This document shows, in pieces, positions 19,762 through 30,069 of a stretch of DNA of 64,000 bases; the first letter of the stretch is position 1; each line of letters begins with the position of its first letter. The stretch lies in NCBI RefSeq assembly GCF_006716305.1, contig NZ_VFOU01000002.1:248001-312000 (forward strand), given 5' to 3'. This DNA comes from Enteractinococcus coprophilus. GTDB taxonomy: Bacteria > Actinomycetota > Actinomycetes > Actinomycetales > Micrococcaceae. The translations under genes and the position numbers were made by a program. A model generated the notes under the pieces. That model did not search any database. It saw only the letters and a program-made list of their open reading frames with translations, and had not been told where the DNA came from.

Positions 19762-20553
19762 ATGTGCGGACGATATGTAATGGCCAGAGCAATCGGTGAT
19801 CTGATGGCAGCCACGGGTGCCGATGCAGTGCATTTCGAAGAGCTGACCCCGGACTATAACGTGGCGCCCACAAAAGATGTGCCAGTGCTCGTGGAGCACT
19901 ACCAAGATCCCAAGGATCCTACGACGCCGTGGCAACGCAACCTATATTTAGCACGCTGGGGCCTAGTGCCGACTTGGGCCAAAGACCTATCGTTCGGTCA
20001 GCGCACCTTCAATGCACGTTCCGAATCCGTGGTCGACAAACCTTCATTCCGCTCGGCCGTCAAAACCCGCCGGGCAGCTGTGCCGGTGGATGGTTACTAC
20101 GAATGGTTAGCCCCGGAGACCAAGGGCGAGCGCAAACAACCATATTTTGTCCGCCCGAAAGACGGCTCACCCATTTTCTTTGCTGGGCTTTATGAGTGGT
20201 GGAAAGATCCGGCCGCCGAAGATGGTGCCCCGTGGGTGTTGTCTACGACGATTCTGACCGGACCCTCCCCGCACCCCGGTGATCAACCAGAGATCCTCAA
20301 TGACCTCTCAGCGCTACACGATCGACTCCCGCTGCCCATGAGCCGCGACATGACGGATCAGTGGCTGGGTGCCGGCGAGGTGACCAAGGATGAGGCCGCC
20401 CAATTAGTGGATGCCGTCGTTGCTCAGGCCTATGACACGGCTACCGAATGGGAGATGTATCCGGTAGATCCGGCGGTCGGGTCGGTGCGCAATAACGGTC
20501 CGGAATTGATTGAACCGTTTGACCCAACCGGTGGCCAAGCCACCCTGGTCTAA
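19762..20553 (+). CDS. SRAP/HMCES-family abasic-site shield protein (YedK-like)
   Basis: A 263-residue SOS response-associated protein. After Met removal Cys2 (MCGRY) forms a thiazolidine crosslink with abasic sites in single-stranded DNA. Other conserved parts are visible: PDYNVAPT (Asn), NARSESV, GYYEW (Glu) and LHDRLPLPM (His). The start must be the ATG of MCGRY because Cys2 has to be N-terminal, although the frame is open further upstream. A TGGCATACT extended -10-like sequence ends 6 nt before the ATG and no Shine-Dalgarno is present, so the mRNA is probably leaderless. The 3' end overlaps the convergent S9 peptidase gene by 4 nt. Confidence 0.92.
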   Translation: MCGRYVMARAIGDLMAATGADAVHFEELTPDYNVAPTKDVPVLVEHYQDPKDPTTPWQRNLYLARWGLVPTWAKDLSFGQRTFNARSESVVDKPSFRSAVKTRRAAVPVDGYYEWLAPETKGERKQPYFVRPKDGSPIFFAGLYEWWKDPAAEDGAPWVLSTTILTGPSPHPGDQPEILNDLSALHDRLPLPMSRDMTDQWLGAGEVTKDEAAQLVDAVVAQAYDTATEWEMYPVDPAVGSVRNNGPELIEPFDPTGGQATLV

Positions 20554-22607
20554 CCCAGTTGTGGTGGCAGCTTTTCGGCTGCGCCGTGAACGTGGACATC
20601 TAAGAAGTTTCGAAACACCCGATACCAGGCTTCGGCATTACCGTGCCCAAGAATCCAGTGGCCCTCATCCGGGAAATAGAGATAGCGATGGGCGGTGTTA
20701 CCGTGGTCATCGGTAATGGGCGGGGTGACTGTATGCAGAGCGTGCCACAACTGGTGTGCCTGACCAATCGGGACCCGGTAATCCTTATCGCCGTGGATCA
20801 CCAGCATCGGGACGGCGATCTGACGCGCATGCCGGTGAGGTGAGTACTGGGTCTGCGGGGCCATCGCGCGATCCCAGACGGCATTATCGGTGGTTTGACC
20901 CATTGCGGTGGTATCCCACAGGGACGCGTGGGTGATGATGCACCGGAAACGATCACCGGTGTGCCCGGCAACCCAGTTGGCCAGATACCCGCCGTAGGAG
21001 CCACCGGCCAGAGCGGTTCTGGCTGCGTCAATGTCTGGACGGGCTTGGGTAGCGTCAATCAGGGCCAGCAGGTCGGTAAACGGGGTGCCGCCCAGTTGTT
21101 GATTGCCCCGGTCGATCATGTGCTGTCCGTAACCGGTGGAAATCGCTGGATCGGGAAGTAGCACGGCATAGCCGGCGGTTACAAACGGGTCGGGGTTCCA
21201 CCGGTAGGTCCAGTCATTCCACGATCCCCACGGACCGCCGTGGACAAAGACCACGAGCGGAAACGGGCCTTCGCCGTCGGGCAGGCGCAGCCAGGAGCGC
21301 ACGGCCGTGCCGTCTTCGGCGGTAGCACTGAGGGTGTCTAACCTGCCGGGGGAGTCGAGCGCGGTCACCGCGGTGGCTACGGCTACCGGGTCGGTCACGG
21401 TGGGTGCTGCCGGGCTAAAAGAAAACTGGACCAGCTGAGGGCTGGCTGCAATGCCCGACGCGATCGCATAGACGGTTGCGTCGTCGTCGGTATTTGCCTG
21501 AGCATCCGTGGTCAAACCGGCATAGGCCCGCGCGGCATCCAGATGATCGTGGGGCTGCCACGTGTCCACCGGGGCGGTCAGTCGGGTCGGCAACTGTGCA
21601 TCGCGGTGGCCAACATAGATCGCGCCGGCGCCCTCGTCATCACATGCAGCTACCAAGTGCGCGTTGGTCAACCATTCGGGGGAGACCCAGCGATCTAACT
21701 GCGGCCACAGCCCTTCGAGCTGACCGGAACGCAGCTCCAATAAGCCAGCAGTGACCGCCAGGTTGGTGCCTTCGCGCCACGGGGTGGACATGTTGATGAC
21801 GGCGCGCGTGCCATCCGGGCTGATGGCCCCGGCACTGTATTCGCGCTGCGGAGTGGACACCAGCAGTTCAGTGGCCTGACCAGTCATGAAATCCACCCGA
21901 TAGATCACCTGGGTTTCAACGTCGTCGGGGGTGTTGCCACGGAGCTGGGACATGGTTACCACCGCGAAGGTTGCGCCCGCATCGATGTGCCAGTTGAGCA
22001 GCCGCCCGGGTGGCAAATCTACGCGCATAAACTCTGGGCGCTGACCGGCACTCGGGATGGGCGCGACGCCTAACACGGTGCGACCCTGCGGTAGATCTTG
22101 GTCCCAATAGCGGGTGGGAAATTGTGAGTACACTACGCCAGTGACCTTGGCTTGATCGCGGGTCGCGGCGAGTTCTTCATGTTGTGCGTGGGTGGTTGCG
22201 GCACTGTGCCATTGCATGGTGACCACCAGTTTGTTGGCGGCCACCTTCAGTCCGGTGAATCCCCAGGTCCGCTGGGCTATCACCCGGGGTTCGCCCATGG
22301 TGGGCAACACCCAGAGTTTCGCGCCGGCCTCGGTCGGTGCATCAGGGTCTTTGGCTGCTGCAGGACGTGTGGATAAGAAAAAGACCTGCCCATCGTCAGC
22401 TTGTTCAACAGCCGAGACCGAGTCGTCCCCGTGAGTTAACTGCACTGGTGTGTCGGTCACATCCCACAATTGGGTGACATAGCCGGTGTCGTCTTGCTTT
22501 AGCTGCTGCACTGTTGTGAGGATTTGGCCTGATTTCACCGTGACTCCGGTCAAACGGCGGGCATCAAGCAGCGTGGACAGGACAGTATCAAAAGCAGCAT
22601 TCATCAT
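20550..22607 (-). CDS. S9-family serine peptidase (prolyl oligopeptidase / acylaminoacyl-peptidase-like)
   Basis: A 685-residue cytoplasmic enzyme: an N-terminal beta-propeller-like region (about 1-410) and a C-terminal alpha/beta hydrolase. VFVHGGPWGSW forms the oxyanion region, AGGSYGGYLANW carries the nucleophile Ser (about 535), HGDKDYRVP the Asp and DEGHWI the His. It probably trims short peptides. There is no signal peptide. It is a single gene, convergent with the SRAP gene and divergent from the DnaE2 cassette. Confidence 0.88.
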   Translation of the reverse strand: MMNAAFDTVLSTLLDARRLTGVTVKSGQILTTVQQLKQDDTGYVTQLWDVTDTPVQLTHGDDSVSAVEQADDGQVFFLSTRPAAAKDPDAPTEAGAKLWVLPTMGEPRVIAQRTWGFTGLKVAANKLVVTMQWHSAATTHAQHEELAATRDQAKVTGVVYSQFPTRYWDQDLPQGRTVLGVAPIPSAGQRPEFMRVDLPPGRLLNWHIDAGATFAVVTMSQLRGNTPDDVETQVIYRVDFMTGQATELLVSTPQREYSAGAISPDGTRAVINMSTPWREGTNLAVTAGLLELRSGQLEGLWPQLDRWVSPEWLTNAHLVAACDDEGAGAIYVGHRDAQLPTRLTAPVDTWQPHDHLDAARAYAGLTTDAQANTDDDATVYAIASGIAASPQLVQFSFSPAAPTVTDPVAVATAVTALDSPGRLDTLSATAEDGTAVRSWLRLPDGEGPFPLVVFVHGGPWGSWNDWTYRWNPDPFVTAGYAVLLPDPAISTGYGQHMIDRGNQQLGGTPFTDLLALIDATQARPDIDAARTALAGGSYGGYLANWVAGHTGDRFRCIITHASLWDTTAMGQTTDNAVWDRAMAPQTQYSPHRHARQIAVPMLVIHGDKDYRVPIGQAHQLWHALHTVTPPITDDHGNTAHRYLYFPDEGHWILGHGNAEAWYRVFRNFLDVHVHGAAEKLPPQLG

Positions 22608-22732
22608 GGCCCCATTATGAATGCTGCCGCTGACCTGCGGTAGGGCGGCTTATCGTGTCCGCGCAGATTTTTATGCTGAGAGCGCGAACAACCATTTGGC
22701 ACTTTGACGCCACGGATCAGAAAGGGAATTTC

Positions 22733-23056
22733 ATGGGTACACTCACACAATCCATTCAGGTCACCTGCACTACCGCAGGCATTCCATTACATCTGAACTA
22801 CGGGGGTCGGTCCTATACGGTCAAAGCCCAGCCGCAACGCTGGTATGTGCGACGTCGCTGGTGGGCCGAAGAATACCGGGCAGCCCTGGGACACGGCCCC
22901 GGACTGGTGGATTATCAGGTCTGGCGCGTGCAGGTCAGCCTGACCCGGGCGGCGAATGCCCCGATGTTGACCCTAGATATTTCCCACCACATCGAGTCTG
23001 GCCGCTGGCGCTTGGTACAGGTTCACGACGCGCGGCGGTTGGAGGAAGCCGCCTAA
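22733..23056 (+). CDS. DUF6504-like small protein ahead of DnaE2
   Basis: A 107-residue Trp- and Arg-rich protein with QRWYVRRRWWAEEY and VDYQVWRVQVSL, resembling the DUF6504 proteins that often accompany DnaE2 mutasome genes in actinobacteria. Function unknown. I chose the ATG of MGTLTQS, preceded by AAAGGGA. It ends 2 nt before the polymerase start and the GGAGGAA ribosome-binding site of the polymerase gene lies inside its 3' end, so the two are translated together. Confidence 0.65.
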   Translation: MGTLTQSIQVTCTTAGIPLHLNYGGRSYTVKAQPQRWYVRRRWWAEEYRAALGHGPGLVDYQVWRVQVSLTRAANAPMLTLDISHHIESGRWRLVQVHDARRLEEAA

Positions 23057-23058
23057 CC

Positions 23059-26000
23059 ATGGCACGGTCTTTTGCCCATCTCAACGTCACGACCGCGTAC
23101 TCGGCGCACTTCGGGGTGTCCTGGCCCGAAGAACTCGTCGAGGTCGCGGCCGCCGATGGCGCCCAAATCCTGGGCTGCACGGATCGAGATGGGCTGTATG
23201 GGATGGCCAAACATCTTCGAGCCTGCATCGGGCAGGGCATTGCTCCGGTGGTCGGGGTGAATCTTGCGGTCATGTGGGATTCGAAATATACGGTGGACGG
23301 CACGCTGCTGCCCGCCGGTCGGGTCACCATTCTGGCTGCTAGTGCGGCAAACGTCGGGGTCGGGCAAGCCCACAACTTAGGAGCGGGGTATCAGGCGCTG
23401 GTGCGGCTCATCTCCCAAGCCCACACCCAGCTCACGCGCGACGACCGACCTTATATTTTGGTCTCACAACTGGCCGCAGCCGCTGGTACCAGCCCCGTGT
23501 TGCATGTGCTGGTAGGGCCCGGGACCGATGTCGGGCGGTTGATGGTCCAACGGAAATACCCTGCCGGTCGGACCCGGCTCAAACTGTGGAAACAGGTGCT
23601 ACCACCAGACAGTGTGCACGTCGAGATTGTCTCTCACCTGTCATTGCCCACCGAACGCCTCTCGACGTCCCAAGCTGTTCGCATGTTGCGAGCCAGCGAT
23701 GAACTCGACCTGCCAGCAGTGCTGACCAATGCGGTGCGATATGCGACCCCGGATGGGGCTGCCACCGCCGATGTGGTTGATGCTGCCCGAGCATTGTCCA
23801 CTCTGGATACATTGACCGATATGCAACCCAATGGGCAGGGGTGGCTGAAAACCGGCGACACGATGCACGCCCTGGCTTATGAAATCACGCACGAAGCCGG
23901 CCTGGGCGCGGCCGCAGCCCGTCAGTTGCTTGATAACACCCAGCAGCTTGCGGAACGCTGCGCGCTAGATCCGGCTCAGGACCTTGGATGGGGCCAACCG
24001 CGCGTCCCAGAATTCGACATCATCGGAATCGACGGCGACCCCAACACCGTCCTGACGCAACGCGCCCGAGCGGGATTAGCGCTGCGCTTTGGCCACCTGG
24101 ACCCTAGTACCAGCCTCTATGATCGTGTGCACCGCAGACTGGATCACGAGCTGGGCATCATTCAAGACCTCGGATTCTCCAGTTATTTTCTCACCGTGGC
24201 CGAAGTCGTGGAAATGATCGAAGACCGCAACGTGCGCGTCTCCGCCCGTGGCTCGGGGGCGTCGTCGTTGGTGAATTATGCCCTACGGATTTCGCATGTG
24301 GACCCGATCGAACACGACCTGATTTTCGAACGGTTCTTATCCCAAGATCGTTCGACCCTGCCCGATATCGATATCGACGTCGAATCAGCCCGCCGGCACG
24401 AGATCTATCATGCGATTTTTGACCGCTTTGGTGCCGAACGCACCACGCTGATGAGCATGCAAAACGGTTACCGGGTTCGCGGGGCCGTCCGAGACGCCGG
24501 CCGCGCCCTGGGGTTAGAACGGGAACAAGTGGACCATTTGGCGAAAAAACTCTGGCGGTTTTCGGCCTCCGATTTTCGTCAAGCCCTCGAACACATGCCT
24601 GAACTGCAAACCTTTGCCGCCCAGGTCCAGGACAGTCGAAAATCTGGCAACCAACAACTTGACCTGCTGGTGGACCTGACCGAACGACTCGATCGATTAC
24701 CTCGCCACATCTCCATGCACCCGTGCGGCGTCATTCTGGGTGATACCACCCTGCTAGATCGGACCCCGGTGGAGGCCTCGGGGATGGGGCTGGCCATGAG
24801 TCAATTTGATAAACACGACATGGATCCGATGGGCATGCTCAAACTTGATGTGTTAGGTGTTCGAATGCAATCCACCATCGCCTATGCGCTGGAAGAAATC
24901 CATCGCACCACCGGTGAGACGATTAACCTCGAAAAGGTCCCGCATGACGATCCGGCCACTTATGCGATGATCCAAACCACCCATACGCTGGGCTGTTTCC
25001 AGATCGAATCTCCTGGACAACGCGAACTCATTGGCAAACTAGAACCCGAATCCATCACCGATCTGATCATCGACATCTCGCTATTTCGCCCCGGACCAAT
25101 GAAATCCGATATGGTCCGCCCGTTCTTGGACTACCGCCACCAGCTTGACCCGGCGCACTACCCACACCCGGACCTCAAACCCATCTTGGAAGAAACTCAC
25201 GGAGTGACTGTCTTCCATGAACAACTCCTGCGCACTTTTCATCTCATGACCGGATGTGGGCTGGCCGCCGCCGATGAATTCCGCCGCCGGTTAGGATCCG
25301 ATACCCAAAACGACGTCGAAACATATTTTCGTGCCAAAGCCATGGAAAATAACTGGGATATTCAGGTGATCGACGAAGTCTGGAACACCCTGGCTGCCTT
25401 TGGCTCCTTTGGTTTTTGCAAGGCCCACGGTGCGGCCTTTGCCATCCCGACGTTTGAATCCGCCTGGCTCAAAACCCATTATCCTGCGGCATTTATGGTC
25501 GCGGTACTCGAACACGATCCGGGCATGTACCCGCAACGGCTCATGGTCGCCGAAGCCCGACGGATGGGCATTGAAATTTTACCGGTTGACATTAATAAAT
25601 CCACCACCCATATGCGACTCGAACGCCTGACCGAAACCTCCAACATCCCAAGACATCCGTGGGGGATCCGGTTGTCATTCGAAACAGTGCTAGGCCTGAC
25701 TCATAAAGAAAAACAACGCATCGAACGCGCCCAACCCTTTGATAGCCTGGCCGATATTCGTGACCGAGCACGTCTGAGCAAAAAGAGTTTCGAAAACCTC
25801 GCCCAACTCGGGGCCCTCGATTGCATCTTCCCTGCTACCGGTATCAGTCGCACCGATGTGGTCCACCACCTAGAGTTGTTACACTCACCCACTAAACGCG
25901 ACCGCACCGGACGTACTCTGCGCACAGGCAGTCCTCAAATCGATGGGCAACAGACCTTACCGCTGGGTGACACCGAACTGGAGACCCTACCAGCACTGTT

Positions 26001-26556
26001 CCCGGAACCCACCGAAGCACAACGTATCCGCACCGAACTGGATCTGACCGCAATCGACACGACCGGTCACCTCATGCAATCTCATAAACCATACCTTGAT
26101 GCTCTGGGCGCGACCTCGGCCGATCACCTGATAACCTTGCGCAACCACACAAGGGTTCTGGTAGCGGGGGTTCGGGTGGCAACGCAGACCCCACCGATGC
26201 GCTCCGGTGACCGCGTCGTCTTTATTTCCATCGACGACGGTACCGGGGTCATCGACACGTCATTTTTTGCTCAAGCTCAACACGCAACCGGAGACATTCT
26301 GTTCTCCTCGCGATTGTTATTAATTGAAGGCACCACCAGACGCACCGGGGCACGGGGGATCACCCTGCAGGCCCTCAGAGCATGGGATATGCACAACCCA
26401 GCCCTCCTGCCGGATCCTGACTACTTCGATACCGAACGCGACCACTGGGCTGACTGGCTTACCCGCAACGCCTCTTTACCAACTATTCGCCATCAAAGCC
26501 AACTCGGAAAACCGCATAACACCGGTTCTCACACCCGAGTCCTGCGATATCATTAA
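23059..26556 (+). CDS. dnaE2: DnaE2-type error-prone DNA polymerase III alpha subunit
   Basis: A 1165-residue C-family polymerase. It has a PHP domain (about 1-210), a palm with the catalytic Asp pair in LPDIDIDVES and the third Asp in LKLDVLGV, a helix-hairpin-helix/tandem region, and a C-terminal OB fold (VLVAGVRVATQ and following). The ESARRHEIYHAIFDRFG stretch is of the DnaE2 rather than DnaE1 type. The PHP motif that should read HxH is HLN, so PHP metal-binding is probably lost. It presumably performs damage-induced translesion synthesis. ImuA and ImuB, its usual partners, are not next to it. The start is the ATG 2 nt after the upstream small gene. Confidence 0.88.
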   Translation: MARSFAHLNVTTAYSAHFGVSWPEELVEVAAADGAQILGCTDRDGLYGMAKHLRACIGQGIAPVVGVNLAVMWDSKYTVDGTLLPAGRVTILAASAANVGVGQAHNLGAGYQALVRLISQAHTQLTRDDRPYILVSQLAAAAGTSPVLHVLVGPGTDVGRLMVQRKYPAGRTRLKLWKQVLPPDSVHVEIVSHLSLPTERLSTSQAVRMLRASDELDLPAVLTNAVRYATPDGAATADVVDAARALSTLDTLTDMQPNGQGWLKTGDTMHALAYEITHEAGLGAAAARQLLDNTQQLAERCALDPAQDLGWGQPRVPEFDIIGIDGDPNTVLTQRARAGLALRFGHLDPSTSLYDRVHRRLDHELGIIQDLGFSSYFLTVAEVVEMIEDRNVRVSARGSGASSLVNYALRISHVDPIEHDLIFERFLSQDRSTLPDIDIDVESARRHEIYHAIFDRFGAERTTLMSMQNGYRVRGAVRDAGRALGLEREQVDHLAKKLWRFSASDFRQALEHMPELQTFAAQVQDSRKSGNQQLDLLVDLTERLDRLPRHISMHPCGVILGDTTLLDRTPVEASGMGLAMSQFDKHDMDPMGMLKLDVLGVRMQSTIAYALEEIHRTTGETINLEKVPHDDPATYAMIQTTHTLGCFQIESPGQRELIGKLEPESITDLIIDISLFRPGPMKSDMVRPFLDYRHQLDPAHYPHPDLKPILEETHGVTVFHEQLLRTFHLMTGCGLAAADEFRRRLGSDTQNDVETYFRAKAMENNWDIQVIDEVWNTLAAFGSFGFCKAHGAAFAIPTFESAWLKTHYPAAFMVAVLEHDPGMYPQRLMVAEARRMGIEILPVDINKSTTHMRLERLTETSNIPRHPWGIRLSFETVLGLTHKEKQRIERAQPFDSLADIRDRARLSKKSFENLAQLGALDCIFPATGISRTDVVHHLELLHSPTKRDRTGRTLRTGSPQIDGQQTLPLGDTELETLPALFPEPTEAQRIRTELDLTAIDTTGHLMQSHKPYLDALGATSADHLITLRNHTRVLVAGVRVATQTPPMRSGDRVVFISIDDGTGVIDTSFFAQAQHATGDILFSSRLLLIEGTTRRTGARGITLQALRAWDMHNPALLPDPDYFDTERDHWADWLTRNASLPTIRHQSQLGKPHNTGSHTRVLRYH

Positions 26557-26592
26557 TACCTAACTCAAGTGCTTGATAAAGGCGGAGCCAAC

Positions 26593-27255
26593 ATGAAACC
26601 CCAATGCACACCAACCGGTATCCTGCGTTTTGTCTGCGCAACAGTGATCGTCGGTTTGGCTGCTACCGGTTGTAGCACCTACGAAAATACCGAAGCCACA
26701 CCACCGGACGCTTCGATATCCTCGACCCCGTCACATTCGCCATCACAACAGCAGCCCGAACCTACACAGCAGCAGTCTGAACCCGGCACCCAACCGGTCG
26801 GAGAGTTCAGTACGGGCAACTATGAATCCGACAACTGGCCAGACTTCGGTGACGCCAAAGGCGTGTATCCAGTCGCGATGCGCTCAGCGGTGCACGACGG
26901 GTTTGAACGGATTGTCATTGAGCATGCAGGGACCGGTACCCCGAGCATGCTGGCGCGATACACCGATGAACCCATGGCCCCCGGCTCTGGCGCTGACCTC
27001 GGCATCGACCAAGACGCGGTGTTGGAAGTTGTCTGGTCAGGGACCTCCAGCATTGACGATATGGATGTCGATCAGCTCATGCAAGTCAATGACCCGATCA
27101 CCGATCTCAACACTACCGCAGCCCAAAGCGTCGTCGTTTTCCCTCCCTTTGAAGCAACCTCAAGCTACTTCATTGGCCTCGATGAGCAACGCCCCTATGC
27201 AGTGAAGATCCTGCAAGACCCGGTTCGGCTCGTTGTGGATATCCAAACCGACTAA
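26593..27255 (+). CDS. Lipoprotein with AMIN-like C-terminal domain
   Basis: A 220-residue exported lipoprotein. A signal peptide with lipobox AATGC (Cys27) is followed by a Ser/Pro/Gln-rich linker (about 35-65) and a globular domain (about 80-220) with HDGFERIVIEHAG and a final VRLVVDIQTD, like the AMIN-like lipoproteins of actinobacteria. Such domains are thought to bind cell-wall material. A GGAG site is 5 nt before the ATG. The lipid attachment enzyme Lgt is encoded in this window at about 50 kb. Confidence 0.75.
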   Translation: MKPQCTPTGILRFVCATVIVGLAATGCSTYENTEATPPDASISSTPSHSPSQQQPEPTQQQSEPGTQPVGEFSTGNYESDNWPDFGDAKGVYPVAMRSAVHDGFERIVIEHAGTGTPSMLARYTDEPMAPGSGADLGIDQDAVLEVVWSGTSSIDDMDVDQLMQVNDPITDLNTTAAQSVVVFPPFEATSSYFIGLDEQRPYAVKILQDPVRLVVDIQTD

Positions 27256-27274
27256 CTACTTCGTCGCGAGCCAC

Positions 27275-27303
27275 CTGCAAACAATCTGCCAAGCAGATAG
27301 AAT
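27275..27303 (+). promoter_or_regulatory. Candidate thrS promoter
   Basis: CTGCAA (-35, weak) and TAGAAT (-10, strong) are 17 bp apart. Transcription from about 27310 would give a 62-nt leader. A dyad ATCTGC-CAA-GCAGAT lies in the spacer, and two mutually exclusive short hairpins (GGTGGC/GCCACC and CGGTGG/CCACCG) can form in the leader. Confidence 0.5.
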
Positions 27304-27371
27304 GACGGGTGGCTTATCGGTGGTCCAGTATGCCACCGAGTTTTCAGCCTGACACAAGGAGGAACTGGCAC

Positions 27372-29384
27372 GTGGCCGAACCTAAAGAAATGACCATTAC
27401 CGTAGATGACCAAACCACCCAGGTCGCTGAAGGAACCACAGGCAATGACCTGTTTGCCGAAGAAAAAACTACGGTAGTGATGAAGGTCGATGGCGTCCTA
27501 CAGGATTTATTCCGCGTCATCCCCGCCGGTGCCAGCGTTGAACGCGTCGATATTACAGACCAGGAGGGCCTTGAAGTCCTGCGACACTCGACCGCGCACG
27601 TGCTAGCTCAGGCTGTCCAAGAGCTCCACCCGGGCGCCAAATTGGGCATCGGGCCATTTATTGAAGATGGTTTCTACTACGACTTTGATGTCGATGAACC
27701 CTTCACACCCGAAGACCTCAAAGACATCCAAAAGCGCATGATGCGCATCGTTAAAGCCGGTCAGACTTTCGATCGCCGCGCCGTGGATGAAACACAGGCC
27801 CGCGAAGAACTCGCCAACGAACCATATAAGCTGCAGCTGTTGGATCGTCAGCATGACGCCGAGGCCGCCGCCGAAGGTGCCGCTGTGGAAATCGGTGCCG
27901 GAGAAATCACCATCTATGACAACGTAGATCGCAAAGGTGAAGTCGTTTGGTACGACCTCTGTCGCGGCCCACACATCCCATCAACCAAACTTATTGCCAA
28001 CGGTTTCGCACTGACCCGTGCCGCCGGCGCCTATTGGTTGGGCTCCGAAAACAACCCGCAGTTGCAGCGCATCTACGGCACCGCGTGGGCATCGAAAGAT
28101 GACCTGGTGGCATACCAAGAGCGCATCGCTGAAGCAGAACGCCGCGACCACCGCAAAATCGGCGCCGAAATGGATCTGTTTTCCTTCCCAGATGAACTCG
28201 GTTCAGGTCTGCCGGTCTTCCACCCAAAGGGCGGGATCATCCGCAAAGAGATGGAAGACTACTCGCGCCGTCGCCACGAAGAAGCCGGCTACGAATTCGT
28301 CTACACCCCGCACATCACCAAGCAAAACCTGTACGAAACCTCGGGTCACCTCGACTGGTACGCCGATGGCATGTTCCCACCGATGCACATTGATGAGGTT
28401 CGAGACGAAGAAACCGGTGAAGTCACCCGGGCCGGGGCGGATTACTATTTGAAGCCCATGAACTGCCCGATGCACAACCTCATCTTTGCCTCCCGTGGCC
28501 GGTCTTACCGTGAACTGCCACTGCGGTTATTTGAGTTCGGTTCGGTCTACCGCTATGAGAAGTCCGGTGTGGTCCACGGCCTGACTCGTGTGCGCGGCAT
28601 GACCCAGGACGACGCGCACATCTACTGCACCGAAGACCAGATGAAAGATGAGCTCACCACCACGTTGAATTTCGTGTTGGACTTGCTCAAAGATTTTGGC
28701 TTGGATGACTTCTACCTTGAGCTGTCCACCAGAGACCCAGAAAAATACGTCGGCAGTGAGGAAGTCTGGGACAACGCCACCCAGGTGCTGGCTGAAGTCG
28801 CCGAAGCCTCCGGACTCGAACTCGTGGATGATCCAGGCGGCGCTGCATTCTATGGACCAAAGATCTCCGTCCAGGCTCGAGATGCCCTGGGTCGTACCTG
28901 GCAGATGTCGACCATTCAGTTGGACTTCAACCTGCCAGAGCGCTTCGATCTGGAATACCAGGCAGCCGATGGCACCAGGCAACGTCCGGTGATGATTCAC
29001 CGCGCGCTATTTGGTTCCATCGAACGCTTCATGGGTGTCATCACCGAACACTACGCTGGTGCTTTCCCAGCATGGTTAGCACCCGAACAGGTGATTGCCA
29101 TCCCAGTAGCCGAAGCGTTCAACGACTATCTCTATGACATCGTTGACAAACTCAAAGCCCGGGGAATCCGTGCGCGAGTAGATGATTCCACGGACCGGTT
29201 CCCGAAGAAAATCCGCACTGCTGCCAAACACAAAGCACCATTTGTGCTGATTGCAGGTGGGGAAGACACCGAGGCGAACGCCGTGTCGTTCCGCTTCCGT
29301 GATGGGTCACAGGATAACGGTGTGCCCGTCGACGAAGCCATCGAACGCATTGTTACTGCAGTCGAGCAGCGTCAGCAGGTGTAG
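27372..29384 (+). CDS. thrS: Threonyl-tRNA synthetase
   Basis: A 670-residue class II synthetase. An N-terminal TGS domain (about 1-70), the editing domain ([11 protein letters not shown], with the HxxxH metal site), the catalytic core with KPMNCPMHN (zinc Cys) and motif 2 FRYE-like [15 protein letters not shown], and a C-terminal anticodon-binding domain are all visible. The start is GTG at 27372, 8 nt after AAGGAGGA; a longer frame upstream lacks a ribosome-binding site. The downstream HIT gene follows 6 nt later. Confidence 0.96.
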   Translation: MAEPKEMTITVDDQTTQVAEGTTGNDLFAEEKTTVVMKVDGVLQDLFRVIPAGASVERVDITDQEGLEVLRHSTAHVLAQAVQELHPGAKLGIGPFIEDGFYYDFDVDEPFTPEDLKDIQKRMMRIVKAGQTFDRRAVDETQAREELANEPYKLQLLDRQHDAEAAAEGAAVEIGAGEITIYDNVDRKGEVVWYDLCRGPHIPSTKLIANGFALTRAAGAYWLGSENNPQLQRIYGTAWASKDDLVAYQERIAEAERRDHRKIGAEMDLFSFPDELGSGLPVFHPKGGIIRKEMEDYSRRRHEEAGYEFVYTPHITKQNLYETSGHLDWYADGMFPPMHIDEVRDEETGEVTRAGADYYLKPMNCPMHNLIFASRGRSYRELPLRLFEFGSVYRYEKSGVVHGLTRVRGMTQDDAHIYCTEDQMKDELTTTLNFVLDLLKDFGLDDFYLELSTRDPEKYVGSEEVWDNATQVLAEVAEASGLELVDDPGGAAFYGPKISVQARDALGRTWQMSTIQLDFNLPERFDLEYQAADGTRQRPVMIHRALFGSIERFMGVITEHYAGAFPAWLAPEQVIAIPVAEAFNDYLYDIVDKLKARGIRARVDDSTDRFPKKIRTAAKHKAPFVLIAGGEDTEANAVSFRFRDGSQDNGVPVDEAIERIVTAVEQRQQV

Positions 29385-29390
29385 GAGAAC

Positions 29391-30002
29391 ATGGCGAACC
29401 CTGATGCAGATCGTGATGCAGAATTCACAGATGATTTTGCATTAGCAGGTACGCCGGATGCTTTTGAACGGTTATGGACTCCTCATCGGTTGGCCTACGT
29501 GTCTAAAGGACAAGGTCAGGTGACCGATGAGGAGTCCTGTCCGTTTTGCACTGCACCGCAGCGCGACGATGAGACTTCATTGATCGTTGCTCGTGGCACC
29601 ACCTGTTATGTGGTAATGAACCTCTACCCCTATAATCCTGGTCATCTCTTGGTATGTCCTTACCGTCATATTCCTGACTACACTGACCTCACGGTTGAAG
29701 AAACTGCCGAGTTTGCGCAGCTGACACAAATCGGTATGGAGGTTTTGCGTGATGTCTCGAACGCGGCTGGCTTCAACCTTGGTATGAATCAAGGCAATGC
29801 CGGGGGAGCCGGCATTGCGGCACACTTGCATCAGCACATCGTACCCCGTTGGGGAGGGGACGGAAACTTCTTACCGATCATTGCTCAAACAAAGAATGTC
29901 ACAGGCACCATCGGAGACATGCGGCAGATGATCGCGGACGCATGGCACGCGGGGGCCCAACGGTTTCTTGAACAGCAAGCGAGAGCTGTTGATGATCGTT
30001 AG
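29391..30002 (+). CDS. HIT-family nucleotide phosphorylase/hydrolase (Ap4A phosphorylase-like)
   Basis: A 203-residue HIT protein with catalytic HLHQHIVPRW, an N-terminal CPFC zinc-type pair and NLYPYNPGHLLV. It resembles the mycobacterial Ap4A phosphorylase that sits beside thrS. It probably degrades dinucleoside polyphosphates made by stalled synthetases. A GGAG site overlaps the thrS stop region, so it is coupled to thrS. Confidence 0.85.
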   Translation: MANPDADRDAEFTDDFALAGTPDAFERLWTPHRLAYVSKGQGQVTDEESCPFCTAPQRDDETSLIVARGTTCYVVMNLYPYNPGHLLVCPYRHIPDYTDLTVEETAEFAQLTQIGMEVLRDVSNAAGFNLGMNQGNAGGAGIAAHLHQHIVPRWGGDGNFLPIIAQTKNVTGTIGDMRQMIADAWHAGAQRFLEQQARAVDDR

Positions 30003-30069
30003 ATATGACACGCCTGAGGCGTAACTCTCAGTTCCCAGATAAAGCTCAAAAAGCCGAGACAATAGAGAC

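Noticed and set aside
27256-27371. T-box riboswitch upstream of thrS
   Set aside because: No T-box sequence, specifier loop or terminator/antiterminator pair; the gap is only about 115 nt.
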